DNA from: Desulfobulbus_C sp964551175 | GTDB taxonomy: Bacteria > Desulfobacterota > Desulfobulbia > Desulfobulbales > Desulfobulbaceae | DNA length: 29,218 nucleotides | Assembly (NCBI GenBank): GCA_964551175.1 | Contig: CAZKBZ010000030.1 | Location: 1-29,218 of the forward strand | Reading direction: 5' to 3' | In this document: positions 15,978 to 23,014 of the stretch, piece by piece | Numbering within the stretch: the first letter of the stretch is position 1 | Layout: each line of letters opens with the position of its first letter | Program-made: the position numbers and the translations under genes | The notes under the pieces: model-generated | What the model was told of the DNA's origin: nothing | Database searches by the model: none | Seen by the model: only the letters and a program-made list of their open reading frames with translations

Positions 15978-16004
15978 CTGTCCCCCCCCGGTGGGGGGGG
16001 ACAG
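15978..16004. terminator. Perfect 12 bp hairpin with 8 C / 8 G arms
   Basis: CTGT plus eight C (15978-15989), loop GGT, then eight G plus ACAG (15993-16004): a perfect, extremely stable stem 37 bases after the protease stop. CTTTAT follows, so it could end the cargo transcript, though the T tract is short. It separates the plus-strand cargo from the convergent minus-strand genes. Confidence 0.5.
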
Positions 16005-16020
16005 CTTTATAATTAAGATA

Positions 16021-16470
16021 TAGAAATTATAAATATTACCCTTGCAATACTCCTGCTTGCCACTGGATGGAACAGCGCCCATTCGATCTTGGCCAAGTTA
16101 TACAGGCAAGACAGCATATTTAAATCTTTACACGCCGAGGCTGGCCCGAAACGCAGCAGCATCTGCAACTATGATTTTTTTTAATTTCTTCCCATTAAAA
16201 AAAGACAGGGCTTGATCCGGATACACCTCTCACCGCCTGGTAGAAAAAGCCTTATGGGTCGATACCTCGGCTAGGTACCGGTCAATGGCATCATCAAACA
16301 ACATATCCCCAGGCGGTGTGTTGCCGATGCCCGCCATTTCGGAATGCGCTTTCGTTGTCATCGATCCAGCGCTGTGCGTCGGAACGCAGGTCAAATGATG
16401 CCGTGATCCTTGGGTACCCGGGCAAATTAATTTCTGTCCGGCACACTGTTCCTTTTTGTTGTACTCTCCT
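16021..16470 (-). pseudogene. Decayed N-terminal half of a second tyrosine integrase
   Basis: Read on the minus strand from about 16470, fragments in shifting frames line up with phage integrase N-terminal and core-binding regions. They are ITRRVQQKGTVCRTEINLPG and SFDLRSDAQRWIDDNESAF (ending at a stop); DMLFDDAIDRYLAEVSTHKA; FFNGKKLKKIIVADAAAFRA; and NMLSCLYNLAKIEWALFHPV. At least two frame changes and stops break it, and the catalytic C-terminal half is absent. It is unlike the intact integrase at the right end and so looks like a remnant of another element or an older module. Confidence 0.65.
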
Positions 16471-16514
16471 GGTAATGCTACCCCTGTTCAGAGCTTACCA
16501 TCCTTTGAAAGTCA

Positions 16515-16781
16515 TCATGGTTTCCCCTGCGCAATGTAATCGATCTCAATTGATTTGATCGTTTTGTTCATGCTGGAGAGCAGGCAACCATGATTTATGC
16601 AGCGGTGATACCTTACTTTGACGTTATACTCCCAGGGCATGGTCTTATAGATCCTTGTTCGCTCTTTACACCAAGGACAGGTGCCCCCGAACTGGGGGGA
16701 GTAATCAACCCCTGCCTCTGCCAGGGCAACCGCCCGGACTATTTTTTCTTGGTCAGCGTCCAAGGATCTGGTATTGGTCAC
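16515..16781 (-). CDS. Ogr/Delta-like zinc-finger protein
   Basis: An 88-residue protein with one zinc finger: CPWC, then RYHRCINHGC, in the spacing of the P2 Ogr / P4 Delta late-transcription activators. The N-terminus is helical (DADQEKIVRAVALAEAGVDY). It starts at GTG 16781, which overlaps an upstream TGA (GTGA), at the end of the small-gene cluster. Activation of phage late genes, possibly those of a helper phage, is an inference from the family; the match is by motif only. Confidence 0.6.
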   Translation of the reverse strand: MTNTRSLDADQEKIVRAVALAEAGVDYSPQFGGTCPWCKERTRIYKTMPWEYNVKVRYHRCINHGCLLSSMNKTIKSIEIDYIAQGKP

Positions 16782-16832
16782 GCCCGTGAACAGTACCTGA
16801 TAACATCGCTATCGCTCATCGTGACATGCCCG

Positions 16833-17042
16833 TTATTTTGGCTGCTTCGTAAGTCCTGGCAAATGAAAACATTGATCCTGGCCGCGACTGTCACGTTTCA
16901 CAAACTGCAGAGGATGTTTAAAACCAGGTCCCCTGGTCTCAAAAATGTATTTTGCCAACGTTCTATCAATTTCAGCCTTTGCCGATTCCGCCATGCCAGA
17001 TACCATGTCAACATCTGCACAGCCGAGTATAGCGGCCTGCAT
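16833..17042 (-). CDS. Short hypothetical frame, possibly the shifted end of the preceding gene
   Basis: 69 codons from ATG 17042 (MQAAILGCADVDMVSGMA...). It overlaps the gene upstream by 35 bases in another frame and has no ribosome site. Its amphipathic helix (ESAKAEIDRTLAKYIFETRG) looks like real protein. A further shift near 16850 would continue as TYEAAKITGMSR, an HTH-like ending. Either an independent small gene or pieces of a frameshifted one. Confidence 0.35.
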   Translation of the reverse strand: MQAAILGCADVDMVSGMAESAKAEIDRTLAKYIFETRGPGFKHPLQFVKRDSRGQDQCFHLPGLTKQPK

Positions 17043-17283
17043 GTAAAACAGAGCCTGGATAGTCTGCAAGTATCTCTGCATTGACTGTAGGCTGCAGATC
17101 AGCGACCTGGTCAATGTCATGGCCATCAAGAGCAGACTGCAGATAGCGGATAGCCAACCTGGCAACGTCGCCACGCCCAAAGGTGTCAAGCTCAGAAAAG
17201 AAGATGTGAAGGTGCTGCAGCGGATCGCGACAGCGCTCGATGGTGTACTTTGGATCCGCATGGCTGCGAATATCACGCACCAT
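17008..17283 (-). CDS. Small phage-cluster protein of unknown function (91 aa)
   Basis: It starts at ATG 17283 with AAGGAG about 9 bases upstream, which decides against the longer frame (17322). It overlaps the preceding gene by 11 bases. The sequence (DPLQHLHIFFSELDTFGRGD, then LAIRYLQSALDGHDIDQVAD) is helical and soluble. Not recognised. Third-to-last gene of the tightly packed minus-strand cluster 18556-16515. Confidence 0.6.
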   Translation of the reverse strand: MVRDIRSHADPKYTIERCRDPLQHLHIFFSELDTFGRGDVARLAIRYLQSALDGHDIDQVADLQPTVNAEILADYPGSVLHAGRYTRLCRC

Positions 17284-17521
17284 TGGCGCTTCTCCTTGCT
17301 CGTTCTCGCAGATATTCCTCAACGCTCATTCCTCGCGCCTTTGCCATTGATATCTCTCCAGCTATATCGACAGTCGGCATTGTCTCCTGCCTGGAAGACA
17401 CCTGGATAGCAGCTGCAGACCTGATAAGATCGTTCATCAACCGAAGCTCTGTAAGAATCTCCATTAATATTGCCTTATCTTCAATGCTGTCCACGCCTGG
17501 TCTCAAGCTCACCGGCTTCAT
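17273..17521 (-). CDS. Small phage-cluster protein of unknown function (82 aa)
   Basis: A helical 82-residue protein (AILMEILTELRLMNDLIRSA; the C-terminus ARGMSVEEYLRERARRSAN resembles a small DNA- or protein-binding helix pair). Its ATG overlaps the stop of the gene before it (ATGA), indicating coupled translation. Not recognised. Confidence 0.6.
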   Translation of the reverse strand: MKPVSLRPGVDSIEDKAILMEILTELRLMNDLIRSAAAIQVSSRQETMPTVDIAGEISMAKARGMSVEEYLRERARRSANGA

Positions 17522-17910
17522 GGTTGGCCGCCAGTTGTTATTCCATCAAGGGTGCTGGAAGCCCGATCAACCACCCTGCATGCTTGTTTAAACGCCGGGC
17601 TAGGAATAAACTCTGTGCCCGGCACCGGCGGCCTTTTAATGTCGCCTCGCAGGATATCAAAATCTGCCTCCTGCTTCCATTTAAGCTGCACCTCCGCCTC
17701 CATAGCCATAAAACCACGTGGCAGCTCCTGGGCAAGGTATCTGGCAGCTGCCTGCCACTTGGTGAAGGATGTCGGCCAACCGTCACCAAGGAACACCCGC
17801 TTTGCCGTGTCGTGATCCCAGACCAGAGAGGGCAGGGCGGCGTCTTGTTTTTGCAGCATCATTTTGATTACAGCAGCCTCTGTCTTTGATAATTTTTCAG
17901 ATGTATTCAT
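17518..17910 (-). CDS. Small phage-cluster protein of unknown function (130 aa)
   Basis: A 130-residue soluble protein (KTEAAVIKMMLQKQDAALPS; WPTSFTKWQAAARYLAQELP). Its ATG overlaps the stop of the upstream gene (ATGA) and its stop overlaps the start of the downstream one, so it sits in the middle of a translationally coupled chain. Not recognised. Confidence 0.62.
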   Translation of the reverse strand: MNTSEKLSKTEAAVIKMMLQKQDAALPSLVWDHDTAKRVFLGDGWPTSFTKWQAAARYLAQELPRGFMAMEAEVQLKWKQEADFDILRGDIKRPPVPGTEFIPSPAFKQACRVVDRASSTLDGITTGGQP

Positions 17911-18236
17911 TGCATTGCCTCCGTGGTTTTCGTTGTTAAGGCAAGATCCTTTCCCGATTCTTCATAGCAACAGCAAAACGCTTCTAAGCTCTCTTCGAGT
18001 GCGCCATTGACTTGGCGGAGCAGGTTTGCCAGTCCGAACCTGACATCAAACGTTATATCTTCCGTGGGGTCGTCATCCTCTGAACATTGTGGAGGGGAAA
18101 TCACGGCCATAACAACTGCAAGGGCTGTTTGAGCTTCAACAAGCCTGGTCTCTCTGTCCATGGCACGGGAAAAAGGTTCGGGGGTGGAACAACTTTTACA
18201 ATCGTTACTTTTTCTTTCCTCTGCTGCTACCATCAT
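17907..18236 (-). CDS. Small phage-cluster protein of unknown function (109 aa)
   Basis: ATG 18236 is preferred to the longer frame (18287) because GGAGGT lies directly upstream and the start then overlaps the previous stop (ATGA). It is acidic and helical, with clusters CKSC and CCCY that could bind metal but form no known motif (EAQTALAVVMAVISPPQCSE; VNGALEESLEAFCCCYEESG). Not recognised. Confidence 0.6.
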   Translation of the reverse strand: MMVAAEERKSNDCKSCSTPEPFSRAMDRETRLVEAQTALAVVMAVISPPQCSEDDDPTEDITFDVRFGLANLLRQVNGALEESLEAFCCCYEESGKDLALTTKTTEAMQ

Positions 18237-18556
18237 GATTTCACCTCCACGTTTGTTTTTAGCTGCACTGCCTTGACCCTGTGCCATGCATCAAGAACAT
18301 TCTTGGCCTGGATGATTAAACTATGAACGGCATCAACGGCATTATGATTAACAAGGCCTGTATCACTACTCCTCATAACACTCATGATTGCATCAGCCCG
18401 ATAGAGTAGAGTTTCTGTAACGCAGTGATAATCAACACCGTGTTCTGAAATGGGAAAATCCTCCGGTAAACCGTACACTATCCCCGGTGTGGGCGGTGTG
18501 TTCCGGTCAATAGGTGCGTCCTGGGTGATAGTTGTGTGGTTGCTATCCTTTGTCAT
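18233..18556 (-). CDS. Small phage-cluster protein of unknown function (107 aa)
   Basis: The first gene of the overlapping cluster, with a good ribosome site (GGGAGG, 8-9 bases before ATG 18556). The N-terminus is Thr/Pro-rich (ITQDAPIDRNTPPTPGIV); the rest is helical (LIIQAKNVLDAWHRVKAVQL). Not recognised. A stretch with strong hairpins separates it from the tape measure gene upstream. Confidence 0.6.
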   Translation of the reverse strand: MTKDSNHTTITQDAPIDRNTPPTPGIVYGLPEDFPISEHGVDYHCVTETLLYRADAIMSVMRSSDTGLVNHNAVDAVHSLIIQAKNVLDAWHRVKAVQLKTNVEVKS

Positions 18557-18605
18557 AGTGTTGCCTCCCGTAAAATATTGAATTGTCGGCCCATAAACGG
18601 AAAAA

Positions 18606-18677
18606 GGGCGGAACCATGCGGGTTAGCGGACCGGTCAGACGGAACCGGCAGGCCGAAGCCTCCCGCATGGCCCGCCC
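18606..18677. repeat. 15 bp bulged inverted repeat upstream of the small-gene cluster
   Basis: GGGCGG-AA-CCATGCGGG (18606-18622) pairs with CCCGCATGG-C-CCGCCC (18662-18677), with GC-rich inner sequence. It lies in the leader region of the gene starting at 18556 and could be an attenuator or RNA structure. Confidence 0.5.
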
Positions 18678-18713
18678 AGCTGGAAAGCAGAAGTATGGCC
18701 ATGCACTGGACAC

Positions 18714-18744
18714 AAAAAAACCGCCAAAATTAAATGATGGCGGT
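18714..18744 (-). terminator. Rho-independent terminator on the minus strand
   Basis: On the minus strand ACCGCCA, an 11-base loop, TGGCGGT and seven T. It ends transcription coming from the capsid/tape measure genes, so the small-gene cluster downstream likely has its own promoter. Confidence 0.75.
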
Positions 18745-18839
18745 GTGTCCGCCGTCTGATTCGCGGGCCGCTAAACCCGGGCCAGAGATTTTGCTCTGAC
18801 AAGTAAACCGTACCTGGCCAGGAAGAAGATGTCAAGAAA

Positions 18840-18865
18840 GATTCCATGGCATTCGGCATGGAATC
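18840..18865 (-). terminator. Hairpin directly after the tape measure gene
   Basis: GATTCCATG (18840-18848) and CATGGAATC (18857-18865) form a perfect 9 bp stem 14 bases past the stop, followed on the minus strand by TTTCTT. A weak terminator or RNA-end stabiliser backed up by the stronger one at 18714-18744. Confidence 0.55.
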
Positions 18866-18878
18866 TCAATATTGTTTA

Positions 18879-20744
18879 TCATGCTCGCAACCGGTGCTGA
18901 CGTTTCAAAATATTGATCATGCTCTTAGCATCTGAAGGAGAAAAACTTCCCTTTGGCTGATTGACCTCTCCCGGGAAGGAGAAATGCAGGGTGATATTCT
19001 CTCCAGATCCGGCGTTTGCTCCAGCCATAACCGGCCCGCCCGAGGCAAATTTCGGCAGCTCAGGCAGGCGAAGGTTGTTTAGAGCGCTGAACATGCCGGC
19101 ACCATACCTGGCAACGGCTTCCTTTCGAATTACAAACTCACCTGCCTCGAGCAGGGCCCGGATCCGATCCCCGCCACCATACCCGGAGAGTTTTCCTCCG
19201 CTGGCAAAATGATTGACCAGGCCGCCCCACCTATAGCCGCCAGCGGCACCACCACCGCTTGATGCAGCAGCCTGTGCCATTTGTAATCTCTCCAGCTCAT
19301 TAACCATGTCATTTACATACTTACTGGTTCCCTGCGACATATCGGACAGTGCTTTCAGCCAGTAATCCAGGTTCGTCTTGCTGGAGTCCTCGGTAGTCTT
19401 TTCAGTCTCTTTCAAGATATTTTTCCAGTCAGTGCCCACCGCCTGGCTGCTTTTCTTGGCCTCATTCACCCAGGTATTACCAACTTTTTTTAGCACGGTC
19501 TCAACCTTTGCGCCGTCGCTGACAATCGCTTCTGCAGGCTCGATTTCGGTATTCTCTATTACCTTTTTCAGGTCATTTATTTTTTCAACAGCATTATCAG
19601 CCCACTGGTTTGCCTTGTCTGCAGCCTTGTCGGCATTCATGATATTTTCATAAGCCTGTTGGATGTCATATTGCAGGTTCAGCCTTTCTTTGTGGAGCTT
19701 GTTTACAGCGTCTTCATCACCTTTGAGCCCTGCGATAACCTTTTGATAGTACAGGGCACCGCTTGCCAGCCTAAGTGTTGATGTATAGGCGAGCATTAGG
19801 GTTTGTCCAAGATTATTTAATATTTCGAAAGTCGTAGCGATGGCCTTAATAGTATTTGCAGAAAAAGAAAGCACTGCAACTGTTGAATCAGTGGCCCATT
19901 TCTTGGTCTGTTCCCGGTTTTCGGTGAGCTTTGCTGCCCAAGACTTAAATTGTTCCTCAACTGCTTTCAGCCCTTCAACCAATGCTGCGTTTTTGGTAAA
20001 AGCAAAACCAATTTCCTCTTTCAGGTCGCCAAGTGAATTTTTTGCGGCGTCTAATGCGCCGCCAAACGTTTTCCTTGCAGCTGCTGCGGCACCTCCGAAC
20101 TGGTTTGCCAGCTCTTTTAAGATCACCTTTTGAGCACCCATAACGTTCCCAGACTCCTGCATTTTTTTGATCTGGGCCTTCTGTGTGTCCGTGAACTGGA
20201 CACCTGCTCGGCTCAGGGCAGAAATACCCTTGATCGGATCGTTCATGGCTTTGCCGATCTGGAGAATAGAACTGTTTAAATCGGTGTTCATGACCGTGGC
20301 CATGTCCTGAGCAGCAGCGGTAGCAGCCTTAAAATTATCTCCCTTTATGTTTTTAAAGCTGGCCAACACGGCCATGGCGCTGATAGTTGCTTCATCGCCA
20401 TAGGTAGTGACACTTTGCAGTTCCCCGGCGTACTTATTCATCTGCTCGGCAGTCAAGCCTGCCGCACCGCCAGTGGCCTTTATGACGGCTGCAAGTTTGG
20501 CTTCGGCGGCATCCTGGATGTTTGCCAGTCTAACCGTTTCAGAAAGGGCTTTGTTCAGCAGATAAAAACCGCCTGCTGCAGCCGCGCCTGCAGCAGTCCC
20601 TACAACGGCTATATCCGTACCGTATCGCTTGAAAGCCCTGGTTGCTGACTTTAATTTTTTTGATGAATAAGCAAGAGCTCGATTGAACTTTGAATTATCA
20701 AGCGACAGATAATAATTTATGGACGTTTTTTTTCTGACAGCCAT
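18879..20744 (-). CDS. Phage tail tape measure protein
   Basis: A 621-residue protein with tape measure hallmarks. The N-terminus is typical (RAFKRYGTDIAVVGTAAGAA, with a hydrophobic stretch near 45-65). It then has TMP repeat-like segments (MNDPIKGISALSRAGVQFTD), a middle hydrophobic helical part, long helices, and the C-terminal motif ASGGKLSGYGGGDRIRALLE followed by AGEFVIRKEAVARYG. It sets tail length and is ejected with DNA in phages. A siphophage TMP is often 800-1500 residues, so this would specify a short tail or be trimmed. It follows the tail assembly chaperone, whose -1 frame runs into its start. Confidence 0.85.
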   Translation of the reverse strand: MAVRKKTSINYYLSLDNSKFNRALAYSSKKLKSATRAFKRYGTDIAVVGTAAGAAAAGGFYLLNKALSETVRLANIQDAAEAKLAAVIKATGGAAGLTAEQMNKYAGELQSVTTYGDEATISAMAVLASFKNIKGDNFKAATAAAQDMATVMNTDLNSSILQIGKAMNDPIKGISALSRAGVQFTDTQKAQIKKMQESGNVMGAQKVILKELANQFGGAAAAARKTFGGALDAAKNSLGDLKEEIGFAFTKNAALVEGLKAVEEQFKSWAAKLTENREQTKKWATDSTVAVLSFSANTIKAIATTFEILNNLGQTLMLAYTSTLRLASGALYYQKVIAGLKGDEDAVNKLHKERLNLQYDIQQAYENIMNADKAADKANQWADNAVEKINDLKKVIENTEIEPAEAIVSDGAKVETVLKKVGNTWVNEAKKSSQAVGTDWKNILKETEKTTEDSSKTNLDYWLKALSDMSQGTSKYVNDMVNELERLQMAQAAASSGGGAAGGYRWGGLVNHFASGGKLSGYGGGDRIRALLEAGEFVIRKEAVARYGAGMFSALNNLRLPELPKFASGGPVMAGANAGSGENITLHFSFPGEVNQPKGSFSPSDAKSMINILKRQHRLRA

Positions 20745-20846
20745 TTGATCGTTTCCTCAAAAAGGGTATAGTCGTATTCCCATGCGCCCTGGTGTCCGAT
20801 GGATATCAGGGCGCATACTGCTGCTATTAATTGTCGCTCAGTAATT
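20717..20846 (-). CDS. -1 frame extension of the tail assembly chaperone (G-T-like)
   Basis: In the -1 frame relative to the chaperone, translation continues past the chaperone stop as RQLIAAVCALISIGHQGAWE, then YDYTLFEETIKWLSEKKRP, and stops at TAA 20717-20719, overlapping the tape measure start by about 28 bases. It has no start codon of its own, and both its sequence style and position match the lambda G/GT arrangement, in which programmed frameshifting makes a fused chaperone. The only heptamer of slippery type I can find upstream is AAACCCT (minus strand, 20893-20887). Confidence 0.6.
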
Positions 20847-21135
20847 GGCCGGCCTTGATTATGCGTTCCATCATGCCGACAAAGGAAGGGTTTACAGCCT
20901 TTACCTTGTCCAGCAGCTCCCGCATTTCCTCCTGTGAAAAATCCCCGGCCAGTTCATCCAGAGAAAGACCCGTGGCCAAAGAAACAGCCTTAGCCGGTAC
21001 CGGATCATTAAACAGAATGTCAACAATGTGAGGTTCCGTTTCCGGATCCATACCGGCAATAAATTCCCTTACTTGCCTCATGTTCAACTGTTTTATTTCG
21101 ATTTCCCGACCTGCCATATTAATAGATTCACTCAT
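20827..21135 (-). CDS. Phage tail assembly chaperone
   Basis: A 102-residue acidic protein, short form of a tail assembly chaperone (gpG-like), which binds the tape measure protein during tail building. ATG 21135 is preferred over the longer frame because AGAGGA lies 8 bases upstream. It opens with SESINMAGREIEIKQLNMRQ and is helical after that (MREFI-type core, LDELAGDFSQEEMRELLDKV). Position just before the tape measure gene and the -1 frame extension support the call. Confidence 0.7.
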   Translation of the reverse strand: MSESINMAGREIEIKQLNMRQVREFIAGMDPETEPHIVDILFNDPVPAKAVSLATGLSLDELAGDFSQEEMRELLDKVKAVNPSFVGMMERIIKAGQLLSDN

Positions 21136-21349
21136 GAATATATCCTCTTGAAAGTAAGTTGCTGAGAGCCCTCCGGCACGGGCCAAGGAGGTTGAAAACG
21201 AACCATGCCGGGGGGTTGGAAAAAGAAGAAGAGTAATCTGCTGGCTGATTGCCCTTCTCCTGGTGCTGATTGCATGGTGAGGAAATTAAAGCTGGCGCAT
21301 GCCCAGCCGTTACGAAACCCAGAAGTTGTAAGGGTATATTGACACGCAT
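21128..21349 (-). CDS. Doubtful small ORF between capsid and tail chaperone genes
   Basis: 73 codons from ATG 21349, which directly abuts GAGGAG (too close for a normal ribosome site). The sequence (MRVNIPLQLLGFVTAGHAPA...) does not resemble a head-tail connector or major tail protein. It overlaps the chaperone start by 8 bases. It fills the only place where connector and tail genes would be expected, but I cannot support a function. Confidence 0.2.
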   Translation of the reverse strand: MRVNIPLQLLGFVTAGHAPALISSPCNQHQEKGNQPADYSSSFSNPPAWFVFNLLGPCRRALSNLLSRGYIHE

Positions 21350-21371
21350 CTCCTCAAACGGTTAAGCCAGA

Positions 21372-22616
21372 TTAAGATCCAGCGTTGTAGAACAGACCGC
21401 GATGGTCAACCGGTGCAGCTGCAGCGTCGTGGCGGATCTTGTAGGTGATCCCATCGGTGTTAAAATCAGCCTCATGAGCCATATATGGTTTTTCCTGACC
21501 ATTAAGAAAAAACATCTTAACCCCTGTTCCAAGTTTGCCAGCCATATACCAGGCAGTCTCGGAAACCTCATCAAGTCGCGCGTCGTACACTCGGGTGAAT
21601 AATTCCCCGGCATAAGGATTTACCCGGGTGGCAGAAGGATCTGCGTCATCGTAGCGGATTGATTTAAAGAACACCTCGGATGAACCTTCAAGAGCAACTG
21701 GAGCCATGAAAAAACGAGGTCTCTTATTAAGGCTGCGCAGTCCTTGCAAATCTTTCTGGGTGCGAAATATTTTTATTGCTTCGGCGATTGAATCCACACC
21801 AACAGCACCAGGGGCACCAATGTTATGATGGTCAGCATGGAACAAAGGCGTGCCGTCAGACATATTCAAGTTATCTGTGAGCACGTCATAGGCCAGATCA
21901 CCGATCAGGCGGTTGGCGGCTTCACCTGCCCCTGCCAGAACCCCCATGAACGCTTCCAGATCATCATTGATTATCATGACTCGCGTCAGTTTTAACAATA
22001 TGCCATAAGTGGCTACCTGAACGCTTTCGGCTGCATCAACAATTTTCCCGGTCTCATACTCGCCGTTTTCAGCAAGCTGCTGCAGATCAGGAAGCTCGCT
22101 GATCTTTGCCAGAGTGGTAGGCTTAAAATCTTTAGCGCGTGCAGTCTGAACCCACGTATCCCAGGTTTCCTCTGCCTCATCGTATGACTCCTGTAGCACT
22201 CTATTGGCCACATCACCGAGTACGCTAGGGAAGTCTGAAGACGACATTGCCCGCTGGGTTGCGGCCGCTGACTTCTCCACATATTCACCTGTGCGCTCCT
22301 TGGACAGATCACTGATGGTTGACGCCAGGCTGTCTGAATACTTATTGGCCTCACCGCCTTTAAGGCCAGCGCGGTACATCAGACCAAGAGTGGCCTGTTC
22401 TTTGGCTTTATCAAAGCTAGTGCGACCGACAGAAATCCTACCGCCGCCAACATTATGACGAGCCAGGCCTTCTTTCAGAACTCCATCAATATCAATCCAT
22501 ACCGGTACAGGCTGACCAGATTCACGGGCCATATTGAGAAATACATACGCCTGCCGTTCTGTTGCGTTAGTGGGCAGTCCAAGTGATTCAAGCCACTGTC
22601 TTGTTTTAGGATCCAT
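21372..22616 (-). CDS. Mu gpT-like major capsid protein, lacking the usual fused protease
   Basis: A 414-residue protein. Residues from about 125 on (SSSDFPSVLGDVANRVLQES; WVQTARAKDFKPTTLAKISE; LFHADHHNIGAPGAVGV; near the end WYMAGKL...GQEKPYMAHEADFNTDGITY) follow the Mu gpT / HK97-fold major head protein. In many phages of this type the same chain starts with a ClpP-like prohead protease; here the N-terminal ~120 residues resemble only the linker of such fusions, and no protease gene is next to it. GGAG lies about 8 bases before ATG 22616. Particle assembly without a protease or portal would need a helper. Confidence 0.82.
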   Translation of the reverse strand: MDPKTRQWLESLGLPTNATERQAYVFLNMARESGQPVPVWIDIDGVLKEGLARHNVGGGRISVGRTSFDKAKEQATLGLMYRAGLKGGEANKYSDSLASTISDLSKERTGEYVEKSAAATQRAMSSSDFPSVLGDVANRVLQESYDEAEETWDTWVQTARAKDFKPTTLAKISELPDLQQLAENGEYETGKIVDAAESVQVATYGILLKLTRVMIINDDLEAFMGVLAGAGEAANRLIGDLAYDVLTDNLNMSDGTPLFHADHHNIGAPGAVGVDSIAEAIKIFRTQKDLQGLRSLNKRPRFFMAPVALEGSSEVFFKSIRYDDADPSATRVNPYAGELFTRVYDARLDEVSETAWYMAGKLGTGVKMFFLNGQEKPYMAHEADFNTDGITYKIRHDAAAAPVDHRGLFYNAGS

Positions 22617-22726
22617 TCCGCTTCTCCAGTGTTAAATGATTATGAAAGGTAATGAAGCAAGGATAAAGAGTAAAATGGATTTAAACATCTCAGATCTGCA
22701 GATAATTTTACAGATACAAACAATCT

Positions 22727-23014
22727 TCATCTGAAGCGCTTGAAGTCCTTATTCACGATGTCAGCAATTTCAAAGCATCTGGGGTGCTCAACAAAGACCT
22801 CCATGCTCTTGAAGCGTCCACCGCATTCACCGCATTTTAGATATCGATATGGTCTCGGGGTTGATCCGACCATAAGTTTGGACGAACCACACGTAGGGCA
22901 TATGCCGTTGTTTACTATCTGGTTGTAGTCGACCTCTGCCTCTTCCCCACATACCGGACAGTAGAGAAAATTAAGATCAGAGGTTACACCGCAATATATG
23001 CATTGCTTCTTCAT
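22727..23014 (-). CDS. Double zinc-ribbon protein (95 aa)
   Basis: Two four-cysteine ribbons: CIYC with CPVC in residues 1-25, and CPTC with CGEC near 39-64. It is small and basic at the C-terminus. Its ATG overlaps the stop of the gene before it (ATGA). Function unknown; it could be a nucleic-acid or protein adaptor. Confidence 0.65.
   Translation of the reverse strand: MKKQCIYCGVTSDLNFLYCPVCGEEAEVDYNQIVNNGICPTCGSSKLMVGSTPRPYRYLKCGECGGRFKSMEVFVEHPRCFEIADIVNKDFKRFR

Larger units (their letters stand above)
18557..18878. other. 322 bp noncoding stretch with stacked hairpins
   Basis: No gene seen. Reading along the minus strand it contains: a stem after the tape measure stop (18840-18865), a small CAGAG/CTCTG hairpin near 18785, a terminator (18714-18744), and a large stem (18606-18677) made of GGGCGG + CCATGCGGG against CCCGCATGG + CCGCCC. 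The promoter of the small-gene cluster should lie near 18570-18600, but I see no convincing -35/-10 pair. Confidence 0.55.

Noticed and set aside
17470..17889. 139-codon plus-strand frame
   Set aside because: Antisense to two coupled small genes with good start signals; composition is not protein-like.
20887..20893. AAACCCT as the proven slippery site
   Set aside because: It fits the X-XXY-YYZ pattern, but it lies about 50 bases before the stop and the intervening -1 peptide is not clearly protein-like; kept only as a candidate.
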